Source: DATFLS01 sp964413425 (lineage in GTDB: Bacteria > Fidelibacterota > JAANXI01). Taken from it: 64,000 nt of DNA. Below the pieces are notes generated by a model. That model was given only the letters and a program-made list of their open reading frames with translations. It was not told where the DNA came from and did not search any database. This document shows positions 18,901-28,100 of this stretch, one piece after another. Position numbers and translations under genes: made by a program. The stretch's first letter is position 1. Each line of letters opens with the position of its first letter. Where the stretch lies: assembly GCA_964413425.1 (NCBI GenBank), contig CAYPST010000009.1, positions 1 through 64,000 of the forward strand. Direction: 5' to 3'.

Positions 18901-18980
18901 AATTCGATGAGCATGGGAACGATGCCGGGTATCTGACCAGATGTGAAGCCTATTTGACCAGTAAGGGATTTCTCGGGTAA
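15942..18980 (+). CDS. 2-hydroxyacyl-CoA dehydratase-type activase (two ASKHA domains plus DUF2229)
   Basis: 1012 residues with an AGAAGGAAAG site upstream. Two BcrAD/BadFG (HgdC-like) ATPase domains lie in tandem. The first starts GIDIGAISVN with cluster cysteines in GDCAAGTGAF and GRCSVF. The second starts near residue 346 (GIDIGSVSTN) with ACAAGTGSF and ERCTVF. A DUF2229 domain follows (GLPRCMYMYEWFPFW near 700). Such proteins use ATP hydrolysis to drive an electron to very low potential for a double-cubane or dehydratase partner. Typical homologues are about 1400 residues and include an HgdB-like C-terminal part; here that part is a separate gene 87 bp downstream. Confidence 0.85.
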   Translation: MAFTIGIDIGAISVNIGIIGDPEDRHIIESLRNNSGGYSGIGGARLPFFILPYTRIKGEPVKATLRLLREHRCLFDAVGIREIRACGSGDSLINRYLRVNVMNEFTAMAKGVEFLSPQISTIFEIGGANSRYLKLERDGTNDSIGLLDYNKSGDCAAGTGAFLDQQASRMKYNIEEVGEVTEQSARAAKIAGRCSVFAKSDMIHAQQKGYQPGEILKGLCEAVARNFKSNIVCGKPVTPPVAFLGGVAANKGVVNALRSLYDFNREELIVPPLFHWYGALGAAFLEYEHSGDREPRKFADFRLEAPTNHQQSDNSSVHRPLTLGKVVLLRDKLSYTEARKSSRMTEAYLGIDIGSVSTNLAVIDTAGRVLKEIYTKTESRPIEVVHRGLQDIHRELGEAVEIKGVGTTGSGRELIGKLIGADTIVNEITAHKTGAVFVGENMLHKRVDTIFEIGGQDSKYISIEDGVVVDFAMNEACAAGTGSFLEERAEELDINIRDQFALLALQSKQPIQLGERCTVFMERDVTAHQQQGAMKEDLVGGLAYSVVYNYLNRVVRSRRIGDVIFFQGGTAYNNAVAAAFSRILNKEIIVPPYNGVIGAIGAALLAMEKMRDGLPSSFRGYSLEKIDYTLREFTCKACSNYCNMQAFKVEDQTTYWGDQCSDKFRDYSGNGTTADIDDLFSLYEHILYEGYDPERNTDGISIGLPRCMYMYEWFPFWNAFFSELGFRAMLSYSSNKKVKNLGQEATLAEPCFPVTVSHGHVLSLLRDQADYVLLPNMINDASHTEENCSYYCPWGQTLPFTVGAAPGIAEYGDRLLTPMLEFGYGEAVVRKSLYEMVRRFGISKRQSDTACDAAYEKQTQYQQTLYKYGDQALEKLQSMGQKGIVIIGRPYNIYDSGVNLDIPKKLRDYYGVNLIPFNFLNTTGIQINEINDNMYWHYGKKILATARLLRDLSQFDLMYLTNFKCGPDSYIKHFISDAVGKPYLTLQFDEHGNDAGYLTRCEAYLTSKGFLG

Positions 18981-19067
18981 GATAGTACGTGACAGCATAG
19001 TCTCTACACTCCGTCAGGGATATTAACAATGTACGCTTCACATATACGAATATTATCAGGATGAGAG

Positions 19068-20342
19068 ATGATCGATCCAACACTGCAGAACCGAAAAGTT
19101 TATATACCACAGATGAGTATAGAGGCCTCCACTCTTTTTGCATCTGCATTTCGATCCGTCGGAATTGAGGCGGAAGTGTGCCCGGATTCAGATGAAGAAA
19201 CCCTGCAGATTGGAGGACGCCTTACCTCGGGAGATGAATGTTATCCCCAGAAAATCACTCTTGGAGATTTTTATAAACTACTGCTGGATAAACGTATCAA
19301 TTCGGATCAGATTGCTTTTTTTCTTCCCACCACAGGAGGTCCGTGCCGGTTTGGGCAGTATGCGCCCTATCTGAAAAAGGTACTTCGGGATACCGGATAT
19401 CCTCAGATTCCGGTGATTACTCCCAGTTCCCATACCGGCTATAAAGAACTTGGAGAAAAGGCTGTCGATTTTCAGCGCATTGCCTGGCGTGCCACTATAT
19501 GTGGTGATATTCTCCGGAAGCTTTTGCTGAAAATCCGGCCGTACGAGGTAACTCCGGGGAGTACGGGCCAGGTACACACGGACGCATTACGATATATCGC
19601 GGACATTATCGGCAAACCAGACAGAACTCATCGAAAAAAAATGCAGGAAATTCTCCGGGGAATGGAGGAAATTCGGGATTGGTTTCGGAGTATACCTGTT
19701 CAACCAGACGATAACAAATTATTTATCGGTGTGGTTGGTGAAATTTTCTGCCGGCTGGAAGGCTTTGCCAATAATCACCTGATTCGAGCGGTGGAGAGAA
19801 ACGGGGGCGAAGTCTGGCTGGCCAATGTTGCTGAATGGGTCACTTATACCAATTTTATGCATGCCAGCCGACTGCGGACTCGGAAGCAACGGTTTTCAAA
19901 AGATATGCTGAGGGTTACAATGAAATCGGTCATTCAACACCGTGATGAGAAGCAATTATATAGTCTATTCCAGGACGATTTCCGCGGATACGAAGAGGCG
20001 CAGGACGTCGGAACCATCTTAAAAAAGGCTCAGCCCTACCTCCCCTATCGGGGGGCCCTCGGCGAAATGGTGCTCAGTGTTGGCACCAGCCTCCATTTCT
20101 ATGAGAAAGGGATCGATGGGATTATTGATATCAGCCCGTTTACCTGTATGAACGGAGTGGTAACCGAAGCGCTCTATCCCAGGATGAGCAAAGACCTTAA
20201 TAATCTACCCATGCGCGTATTTTACTTCGATGACGCAGAAACAGACTTGGACCGGGATATCAGTATCTTTCTGGATCTGGCCCGGACTTTCCGGAAAAAG
20301 AAGCCATATCAAAGAAAATCTTCGATCCCCTTTACTGCATAG
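19068..20342 (+). CDS. HgdB-like (2-hydroxyglutaryl-CoA dehydratase D-component type) protein, separate C-terminal part of the activase
   Basis: 424 residues. It matches the C-terminal domain normally fused to large CoA-substrate-specific activases. Candidate iron-sulfur cysteines are in GDECYPQK, TTGGPCRFGQY and FTCMNGVVTEALYP. The start has a GATGAGAG stretch upstream. Both the previous ORF and this one are intact, with an 87-bp gap, so the split looks natural rather than a single frameshift. The pair probably forms a low-potential, ATP-driven reductase. The acceptor is unknown because no dehydratase gene is nearby. Confidence 0.78.
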   Translation: MIDPTLQNRKVYIPQMSIEASTLFASAFRSVGIEAEVCPDSDEETLQIGGRLTSGDECYPQKITLGDFYKLLLDKRINSDQIAFFLPTTGGPCRFGQYAPYLKKVLRDTGYPQIPVITPSSHTGYKELGEKAVDFQRIAWRATICGDILRKLLLKIRPYEVTPGSTGQVHTDALRYIADIIGKPDRTHRKKMQEILRGMEEIRDWFRSIPVQPDDNKLFIGVVGEIFCRLEGFANNHLIRAVERNGGEVWLANVAEWVTYTNFMHASRLRTRKQRFSKDMLRVTMKSVIQHRDEKQLYSLFQDDFRGYEEAQDVGTILKKAQPYLPYRGALGEMVLSVGTSLHFYEKGIDGIIDISPFTCMNGVVTEALYPRMSKDLNNLPMRVFYFDDAETDLDRDISIFLDLARTFRKKKPYQRKSSIPFTA

Positions 20343-20384
20343 CCTCATAACCTTTCTATGTGTCGATGGGACATGCAATCCCCT

Positions 20385-20592
20385 TGAGTCTGTTTAGAAA
20401 ACGCCTCGAAGAGTCTCCCCCAACGGGATCCTCCGAAGGAGTCCCTTGGACCTTCTGGGACTTCGGAGCATCTTTTCGGGGCGAGGCGTCCTTTGTCCCA
20501 GAGAAGGGATCCTGGTGGGGGAGTCCTTTGGACCGTTGGATGCGGTCTTTGAGCCACCGACTCTCCTTCGGAGCGTTTTCTAAATAGACTCA
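20385..20592. repeat. Family B MITE-like element, copy 3 (most complete)
   Basis: Ends TGAGTCTGTTTAGAAAACGC (20385) and GCGTTTTCTAAATAGACTCA (20573-20592) are near-perfect terminal inverted repeats of 20 bp with one mismatch. The inside holds further short palindromes (CTTCGGAGCATC, CCCCAACGGGATCC ... GGATCCTGGTGGGGG). No transposase is encoded, so it would be non-autonomous. Confidence 0.85.
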
Positions 20593-20763
20593 CTATATGT
20601 ACCCGTTGTTTGGAATGGTACGAAATAATGCGGAAAAAACGCCGGAAACGAGTATCAGTGTATCCACTTAGCCTTCATTACGACCTTGCGAGCAAGTCGG
20701 AATACTTGCAATGCTCACAGAAATATCGGTATATTCCCAACAACAGGATAATGAAGGAACGGA

Positions 20764-21243
20764 ATGATGGTTCCTATCGACATTAAGGAATCCATACTTG
20801 AAATATTGGTCTATTCTCAGAGTTATATCGAGAATCTGAAAGCAGATGAATCGCTGTCGCAGGATTTCCGTAATCCGGAAACTCGGGCGAAAATTCTGCA
20901 ATATTTGAAGGAAGCAGTGAGCGCCGATGCGTATTTTCATCAACTGGTGGAACGCCTGGAGCGCGGGATAGAAGACACCGCCAGCCAGGATCTGACGGAG
21001 GTAAAAGTTACCCTGGCTAGAATTGAGAGTAATACCGAGACACTGACCAAACTGTACGAGCATCTGGAGGAGCGTTTTGAGCGTCTGGAGGAGCGGCTCG
21101 AGGAGCTCGAGGAGCGATACGTCGGTCTTAACAATCGGCTTACCACCTGGTTCCTCGCTTTCTTAACAATCCTAGTCGCTATCGGTGTCGGGGTTGTCGG
21201 TCTGTATTTCACCCTTCTGAATCAGTTGCTTCCACTCATGTGA
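20764..21243 (+). CDS. Coiled-coil protein with C-terminal membrane anchor
   Basis: 159 residues, no family recognised. Residues 75-125 form a strong charged coiled coil (repeated LEERFERLEERLEELEER). They are followed by a single hydrophobic segment (about 130-153) that would anchor the C-terminus. A GAAGGAACGGA site lies just upstream. The coiled coil suggests self-association beside the membrane. It may be cotranscribed with the PfkB kinase 53 bp downstream. Confidence 0.65.
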   Translation: MMVPIDIKESILEILVYSQSYIENLKADESLSQDFRNPETRAKILQYLKEAVSADAYFHQLVERLERGIEDTASQDLTEVKVTLARIESNTETLTKLYEHLEERFERLEERLEELEERYVGLNNRLTTWFLAFLTILVAIGVGVVGLYFTLLNQLLPLM

Positions 21244-21295
21244 GCAGCATACTGGATTCAGCAGCGATCACCGATTCAGGGCATCCGGCCTGTTC

Positions 21296-22258
21296 ATGAC
21301 TGTACACGATACCACCTCTATTCCATTCGACTGCGTCGGGATTGGTTTATCCACGTATGACTTCACTCTGGAGCTCCCGGAGTATCCGGCGGTGAACACC
21401 AAGCACACGGCAACGAGGTATGCGGGAAGCGGCGGCGGACCGGTGCCCACGGCTGTTGCAACCCTGGCTTCACTGGGATGCCGAACAGCCCTTGTGACCA
21501 GTATGGGAGACGACGTGCCAGGGAATACGATTCTCCGGGAGTTCCGGAACTACAGCATCGATACTTCCGGAGTACGGCTGGACCCGCAGATTGAAACGCT
21601 GCATTCGCACATTCTGGTGGAGGGACACACCGGCAAGCGGACGGTGGTGCAGAATACCGGGGATATACCAGAGATACTCCCCGAGCAGGTGCCGGAAGGT
21701 CTGACTCAAAATACAAGATACATTGCAGTCGACAGTCGTCCGTCACCGACTATCATTGCGCTGGTCCGGCAGGCGAAGCAATACGGAGCCGAAGTAATGC
21801 TGGATGCCGGCAGTATTCACGAACATACGGAAGATCTCCTGCCCCTGGTCGAGTATCCGGTGGTCTCTGCTGATTTTGCCCGGGAATACTTCGGGCATTC
21901 CAATTATGAGAGTGCCTGCCGGCAGCTGGTGAAAGCACACGGAACCATTGCCGGCGTCACCATGGGGACGGATGGGAGTGTGCTCGCTGACGGGAGCAGA
22001 ACCGTGTATATCCCCGCATTTGAAGTACAGGCAGCAGACACCACCGGAGCCGGAGATGTCTATCATGGCGGCTTCCTGTTTGGTGTTCTGCAGGCATGGC
22101 CCCTGAAAGCCATCGGTCAGTTTGCCGCCGCCACAGCCGCTATCAGTGTGCAATATTTCGGTTCCAGATCCAGGCTTCCAGTGGTTCCTGAAGTCCGAGA
22201 ATTTCTGAAGGAACAAGGCGTCTCTTCGCACCCCGTCCTTGCTCGCCAGCCGGAATGA
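21296..22258 (+). CDS. PfkB/ribokinase-family sugar kinase
   Basis: 320 residues. The N-terminal family region reads GSGGGPVPTAVATLASLG (44-61) and the C-terminal signature DTTGAGDVYHGGF (248-260), with Asp254 as the catalytic base in GAGD. The ribokinase fold phosphorylates sugars or nucleosides with ATP. The motifs do not discriminate among ribose, fructose, KDG or adenosine substrates. It is followed 6 bp later by the biotin ligase gene, suggesting cotranscription without an obvious functional link. Confidence 0.83.
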   Translation: MTVHDTTSIPFDCVGIGLSTYDFTLELPEYPAVNTKHTATRYAGSGGGPVPTAVATLASLGCRTALVTSMGDDVPGNTILREFRNYSIDTSGVRLDPQIETLHSHILVEGHTGKRTVVQNTGDIPEILPEQVPEGLTQNTRYIAVDSRPSPTIIALVRQAKQYGAEVMLDAGSIHEHTEDLLPLVEYPVVSADFAREYFGHSNYESACRQLVKAHGTIAGVTMGTDGSVLADGSRTVYIPAFEVQAADTTGAGDVYHGGFLFGVLQAWPLKAIGQFAAATAAISVQYFGSRSRLPVVPEVREFLKEQGVSSHPVLARQPE

Positions 22259-22264
22259 AAAAAT

Positions 22265-23065
22265 ATGGTGGTCCTGGAAGATCAAAAAATTCGCAGATAT
22301 TTGAAAACCAATATCTTGGGCCGAACCATAGTTATCTTACCCACGGTTGACTCTACCAATGATTACGCCAGGCGCGAGGAATTGCCGCACGGGGCCGTGG
22401 TGCTGGCAGAAGCGCAGACTGCCGGAAAAGGCCGGATGGGGCGCTCATGGTACGCGGAGGCGGAACAAAATATTCTGATGTCCGTGGTGATTACACCGGA
22501 ACGACCGCTGCATGCCATTCAGATCATAACCCTCGCAGCAGCAGTGGCGGTGACTGATGCGTTCAGTGAACACCTTGCCATCGATGGGCAGGTTAAGTGG
22601 CCGAACGATGTATTAATCGCCGGGAAAAAAGTGTGCGGGATTCTGACCGAAAGCCAGATCCGGGGACCGGAAATTCTGAAACTGGTACTCGGCATCGGTT
22701 GTAATGTGAATCAGCCGCCGGAGACCCTCCCGGCAGGACTGCTGTATCCGGCGACGTCGCTCGCCGCCGAATTGAACGAAACGATCGACCGGAATCCACT
22801 GACAGCGCGCCTTATCACATCACTGGAGAAATGGTACCAGAAGGTTATGAATGGTGAGACGCCGGAGATGATCGCCCGATGGAAGGCGCGGTGTGCTCAT
22901 CTGAACCGCAGGGTCAAAATAGTGCTGGATGACAAAACCAGAGACGGAATATTTCGGGACGTCTCTCCGGACGGGGCGGCCGTCCTGCAACCATCCGGAG
23001 GAGATACCATTACGGTGACCGGCGGAGATCTGTTCTGGCAGGAGCGTGGTCCTGAGAAAAAGTGA
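22265..23065 (+). CDS. birA: Biotin--[acetyl-CoA-carboxylase] ligase, without DNA-binding domain
   Basis: 266 residues. The biotin protein ligase motifs are STNDYA (30-35), the adenylate-binding loop GKGRMGRSW (54-62) and KWPNDVLIAGKKVCGIL (111-127). A C-terminal SH3-like cap contains the DGAAVLQPSGG stretch. There is no N-terminal winged helix, so this is a class I enzyme that only biotinylates carboxylase carrier proteins. It lies 64 bp upstream of bioY, forming a biotin uptake/use pair. Confidence 0.92.
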   Translation: MVVLEDQKIRRYLKTNILGRTIVILPTVDSTNDYARREELPHGAVVLAEAQTAGKGRMGRSWYAEAEQNILMSVVITPERPLHAIQIITLAAAVAVTDAFSEHLAIDGQVKWPNDVLIAGKKVCGILTESQIRGPEILKLVLGIGCNVNQPPETLPAGLLYPATSLAAELNETIDRNPLTARLITSLEKWYQKVMNGETPEMIARWKARCAHLNRRVKIVLDDKTRDGIFRDVSPDGAAVLQPSGGDTITVTGGDLFWQERGPEKK

Positions 23066-23129
23066 TTTCAGTTTCCAGGGAATTCTGTAAATTACACCTA
23101 TTAAAAAAAGGATAGCAGGAGCCAACACC

Positions 23130-23708
23130 ATGACATATGCGGATATCGTCCGACCACAATCAAAAACGAACAGCATAATTTATAATATTTCCCTGGTTAT
23201 CAGCGGCAGTATCCTGATGGCATTACTGGCGCAGCTGACCATCCGGCTGCCATTCAGTCCGGTGCCCATCACCGGGCAGACGTTCGGTGTCCTGTTGCTG
23301 GGCGCTCTACTCGGGAGCAGGCGGGGCAGTGCGGTCATGGTTGCGTATATCCTGGAAGGTGTCGCCGGTCTGCCGGTCTTCGCCGGAGGCCTGGCCGGTC
23401 CGGCCGTACTGGCGGGTCCCACCGGCGGCTATATTCTCGGATTTGTGTTTGCTGCATACGCGGTGGGAGTTCTGGCAGAGCAGGGCTGGGACAGAGCAAT
23501 GATCTCAACCGTTGCCATGATGCTCCTGGGAACGGGTATGATCTATCTTGCCGGGCTCATCTGGCTGGTGCAGTTCGTGCCGGGCGATCAGCTTCTCAAC
23601 GTGGGGCTCTTCCCGTTTCTCCCCGGCGCAGTCATGAAAATTTCACTGGCCACAATCTTGTTACCGGGCGGTTGGAAACTGCTGGATCGAGGTGATCCGA
23701 GCAGATAA
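23130..23708 (+). CDS. bioY: Biotin transporter BioY (substrate-binding membrane component)
   Basis: 192 residues with about six membrane helices. The BioY hallmarks are PFSPVPITGQTFGVLLLGALLG near residues 46-68 and GPTGGYILGF near 105. It binds biotin, alone or with ECF ATPase modules, which are not seen here. An AGGATAGCAGGAG site sits upstream. Pairing with the ligase gene suggests biotin scavenging. Confidence 0.93.
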   Translation: MTYADIVRPQSKTNSIIYNISLVISGSILMALLAQLTIRLPFSPVPITGQTFGVLLLGALLGSRRGSAVMVAYILEGVAGLPVFAGGLAGPAVLAGPTGGYILGFVFAAYAVGVLAEQGWDRAMISTVAMMLLGTGMIYLAGLIWLVQFVPGDQLLNVGLFPFLPGAVMKISLATILLPGGWKLLDRGDPSR

Positions 23709-23725
23709 TAACAAATTGGTGTAAA

Positions 23726-24036
23726 AGCACGCAGATGACGCGGATTAAACAGATTTCCGCAGATTAAAAAATTGTCAATAAACAAAACCCTTCATCGCGT
23801 TGATATTGGTACATATGGATATAAGTACATAAGGTGAGATCTGATTTGCACCGGGCATTGAAAGATCTCAGTCAGAGATTCAATGCTCGTTTCAGCGTTT
23901 TTCTCATGACATTCGCACATTCCGCAGTGTTTCCGTTCTCATATACTTATCCCGAGATTTCTTCAAAATGAACCTCGGATGTGGGAAGGGGGCGGAATCT
24001 GTAGTTATCCTTTGTTACTGTGTCCATCTGCGTGCT
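23726..24036. repeat. Family A inverted-repeat element, copy 3
   Basis: The left arm AGCACGCAGATGACGCGGAT and the right arm ending CCATCTGCGTGCT are inverted. Near the left arm, TTTCCGCAGATT repeats the word. It fills most of the 408-bp gap between bioY and the convergent radical SAM gene, and no gene was found in that gap. A transcript would form a long hairpin and could end both operons. Confidence 0.78.
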
Positions 24037-24116
24037 ATACTCTTTGACTTCTGAATCTCATCCGCTTCCACATACTTTCCAATGATGTCTTGGAAGGGCA
24101 CCACTACCACGTCCCG

Positions 24117-25133
24117 TTAAATATGTCGATAGAACTCATCCGGGGCCAGCTCGGGATAATTCCGCTGATCATGCAGATGCCGCCGGATATCCAGGCACAG
24201 GTCGCACTTGCTCACATACCCGGTTTCTTTCTCCCGGTATCCACGATGGCGGGCAAAATCGAACAAGCCCTCGAAATCATCCTCCACCAGGTAGTGCAGC
24301 ACCGGTTTTTCCGTGAGATCCATCCCTTCTGTCAGAAGCAGGTCAAGATCATGCCAATCTCCCAGTGAAATCCCACCGCAAAAGCCTGGCATGTAATTGC
24401 CGTAATTGTCGAAATGGTTGTGCCAGGTTCGCAGAAACGGCGGCTGACACGGCTGATGTAAAAAGCGCCGGGCCGGAAACGAGGGATAAAAATTCCTGAG
24501 CGCGTCGGTGGCTTTCCCCATGAGGAACATCTCCACCCGGCTGGTCAGATTTTTCTCCCCGGCTCTGGCGATATAGTCTTCCAAAGTAACAGTCCCCCGG
24601 ATTCCCAGCTGCCTGAACCGGCGGTAATACTCCAGCTGATAGACCATGGTGTTGTCTCCGAACACCTCCCGGCTGATACGAATGGCCCGTTCTGTTCGTT
24701 CGAAGGGGATATACTCGGTGTAAAAAGGGTTCACCGAAATCATGATGCCCCGCATACCGGCATCCTGCAAGGCATACAACTTGTCACGGGTGGTCTGGTC
24801 ATCGGTGCACCAGGAGCAGTTGGTTTCCACAAACAGGGAAGGGAGCCTGTACGCTGCGGCAATGATGGTGGCCTGCAGGAGCCGCTGAAAATTCAGGAAC
24901 GGCTCGCCTCCGGTGAGATGGAGTCCGGAACTCAGGCCCACCGAATCGGCGCCCCAGGGTGCGGGCTGGATGGTGTCCGCCAGCCGGGAAAACAGCACCT
25001 CCAGATCCTCATCGGACATCCAATCCGCCTGCCATTCCGGGGAACACGCATACATGCAGTGCCGGCAGGCTGCCGAACATTTGTACGTGAGGATCACTCC
25101 GGCCGAATGCGGTACGGGCGCTCTCCGTGTCAT
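24117..25133 (-). CDS. Radical SAM protein coupled to the alpha-mannosidase gene
   Basis: 338 residues. The [4Fe-4S]/SAM motif is CSAACRHC (19-26), followed by the GGEP-type strand (LTGGEPFLNF). Extra cysteines lie in the middle (NCSWCTD) and at the C-terminus (SKCDLCLD), so an auxiliary cluster is possible. The closest recognisable type is the SPASM-like peptide or small-molecule modifying group, but I do not know this subfamily. Its ATG lies in the stop of the GH38 gene (ATGA overlap), so the two are tightly coupled. It may act on a glycan, on the mannosidase or on another product. Confidence 0.72.
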   Translation of the reverse strand: MTRRAPVPHSAGVILTYKCSAACRHCMYACSPEWQADWMSDEDLEVLFSRLADTIQPAPWGADSVGLSSGLHLTGGEPFLNFQRLLQATIIAAAYRLPSLFVETNCSWCTDDQTTRDKLYALQDAGMRGIMISVNPFYTEYIPFERTERAIRISREVFGDNTMVYQLEYYRRFRQLGIRGTVTLEDYIARAGEKNLTSRVEMFLMGKATDALRNFYPSFPARRFLHQPCQPPFLRTWHNHFDNYGNYMPGFCGGISLGDWHDLDLLLTEGMDLTEKPVLHYLVEDDFEGLFDFARHRGYREKETGYVSKCDLCLDIRRHLHDQRNYPELAPDEFYRHI

Positions 25134-28100
25134 ACCTGATCACCATCCTGCTTGTGGTTCTTTCTCTGCAATTGTATCTGGTAATAGTTGGAGAGATATT
25201 CATACACCCGCTTTTTGGTGCGGGCCCAGTTCAGTTCCTCGCCGATTTCTCCCAGTTCCTGCTCCAATTTATACATCCAGTAGAGCTGTTCGTTTTCGAG
25301 TACCGAGACCCGGGCTTCGTAATGTTGTCTGGTTAACGCGGATACTTTGGTCTTGAGATCCTGCAGCTCTGCCAGCTTCGCCAGATCCCGGGTGGCTTTC
25401 CGTTCGATCTCATCCTCCTTCCGGTAGGCTTTATTGCGCATGCCCGTCAGCTGGCGGCCCAGTTCTCTGAACCGCTGCCGCTCTGATTCCACCTCCTGCC
25501 TGGTGATCACCTGGGGTAAATCCACCGGCGGGAGCTGGGGATCCATCTGCAGCTCCGGCAACAGGTTCGTGGCCTCCGTGGCGCGCTTGTATAGCTCCGC
25601 CTGAAATTCCACCACCAACTTCAGTGTAATAATTTCTTTCCCCCGGACTTCCACTTCAATGGTGTTCTCATGGACCGGCAGTTCCTGTTCTTCCTCTTCA
25701 TTTAAATTGGTGCGGAACGCGCGGAGTACATCGCTTTTGATTTTCAGGGTACCCCGGACCGGATCATCGGTGGTGTTGTAGAAGCGCATGATCACGCCAT
25801 CCCGGCTTTCCGCCCGCTTCAGGCCGGTCATGCGCATGGATACGGCCTGATCTTCGGAAGCCCAGGAAAAGAATGAGTATTCCTCCGGCAGCGGGCCTGA
25901 GTGGACATCCGTCTGTACGGCCCGAAACTTCATGTTCTGATTGTCCGACATAAAATGCGGCCGGTCTTCCAGCCAATCACCCCGGTTCGGATAGATGGAG
26001 TAGGTAAAGACATGATCGCCGATTTCCTGGGCTTCCGGGGTGAAGATATGCGGGCCCACATCCCCGACCCGGGTCAGGAGATCCGAGCGCGCCAGCCAGC
26101 CCACCGAGCGGATCAGGGTCAGCGCCACCGTATTCCGGGCGTTCAGTATTTCGTATTCTCCCAGTTTGTTACTGGCGATGGTCAGACCTCTTTTCCCGTC
26201 CGAGAGGCCCACAAAATTTTGCATGATATGGGTGTTCACAGGCGTGACATCATGGCCTGCAATCATGAGATCCTTCATCTTCTCTGGCTTTTCAGGCATG
26301 GTTAACTCGGTATCGATGGGAAAAGTAGCAATGTCAAACGGTGCTTCCACATAGGAATGGTCCGTCTCGATATCCGTCGGAAACAGGATCCGGAGCCGGT
26401 GATCCTTCACCGTGTTTCGCACAAAGGTATGGACTTCCACCCGGTGGGAGTCGGCAGTCAGGTCCACAAATGTTACAACGGGGTATGCTGTGGTTTCTTC
26501 GCTCCTGGAAGTGCGATCCGGGGAGAGGGATACCGGCAGTTCCATGGTGATCTCCACCCGGATCCGGGCCAGCAGGGGGCCGGATTCCACCACCCGAATC
26601 TTTGCCGGATGATCCAGGCTGTTGATTATTCGATCATTGCCGGGATACGAGTAATCGTAGGTATCTCCACAGTCGCCGCTGTCCTCAAAATAGCCCAATC
26701 CCGTATACTCCTCATCGGTACTCTTGCAGTGAATATTCAGACTCCCATCCTCATTGATAGTGACCCGCAGAAAGTCATTCTCCATCAGACGTTCTTCTTC
26801 GGAGACAGTCACAGTCCGGGAGGGCACTTTTTCCTGCTCACCTGGCTTCACATAAAAGGTTTTATAACCCAGGGAGGGGATTTCACCGGCAAACAGATAG
26901 AGGTCGGTGCGATCATCCAGGCGGCTTGCTATCTGAAAAGGCACGGGATCTCCAAGGGAATCCACAATGCTTAAGCGGTCAACGGTGTCAGGTATTTCCA
27001 TGGAAATACCGAACACGTGTCCCCGTTCCCGGGAAGACGGGTTGAAGACAACCAGCGGCAGTGCATGTTCATATCTGGAGGTATCGATAATCTGCGCAAT
27101 ATTCCGGAAGGCGCGCTGGGCCAGATCACCGGCCGTCTGCCGCACCCGGGCGAATCGATCCTGCATATCCCGGGCAATGGAGTCCACGCTGCAGCCGCAC
27201 ACATCGTCGTGGGTATGGTTGAGCAACAGTGTCTTCCAGGTGCGTAACAGGGTGCGTCCCGGATATTCGCTGCCGAATACCCAGGCCAGTGTGCTGAATG
27301 GCTCTGCCCAGCGAACTAATTCCCGCTGGCACTCATTATTCTGTCCGATCAGCTGGCTCCGGCTGGAGAACACGCCCTTCAGGATGGGCATGTACTTCCC
27401 GCTGTACAGGTAGCCACCGAGTACGGGCAGATCCGGATCGTGCAGGCGAACGGCCTCCAGGTATTCCGGCGGGGTGCTCTGAAACAGGCGAATACCGGCC
27501 TCCTTCCGCTGGTTGAACTCCTCGATAATCGGCAGCACATTATCCGGCCAGGGCACCTGTTCATATCCGTTCATCAGCAGGACATTGGGTGTGGAAGCAA
27601 ATGGCGCCAGCACGTGGGTGTGGGTGATAATCCGATCCATGGCGATATCTTCGGTTAAGGAAAGCACCATGGCATTCCGGTAACTATCCAGCAAATAAAT
27701 TCCAAGGATGCGGGAACCATCCGGTGCCTCCCACCAGAACTCGGTTCTGAGGTCATCCGGCGGCATGTCCACTCCGCGCCAGACAAAGGCACCGTCAATA
27801 TCAAACCCTTTGAGAATCTGGGGCGCCTGGGCGATCTGGCCGAAGTTATCCAGCATCCACCCCACCTTCATGGCCCCGCCCATGTCCTCCGCCATACGCA
27901 TCCCGATAAGCAGGTTCCGCACCAGTGCCTCCCCGCTGACCAATCCCCAGTCCGGCTGCAAATAGGCCGGACCGATCATCAGCCGTCCCTCCTCCGCAAA
28001 TCCGCGTAACTTTTTCCGGGTTTCCCTGGCTTCCGCCGGGGGCAATTGATCGAAATAATCTTCCAGGATCAGGGTCTGTCCGTCCAGCACAAATTTATAC

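Noticed and set aside
20385..20592. An insertion sequence
   Set aside because: Too short to encode a transposase; terminal repeats only, so it was called a MITE-like repeat.
26357..26974. 205-residue plus-strand frame inside the alpha-mannosidase gene
   Set aside because: Antisense shadow; the minus strand has continuous GH38 motifs.
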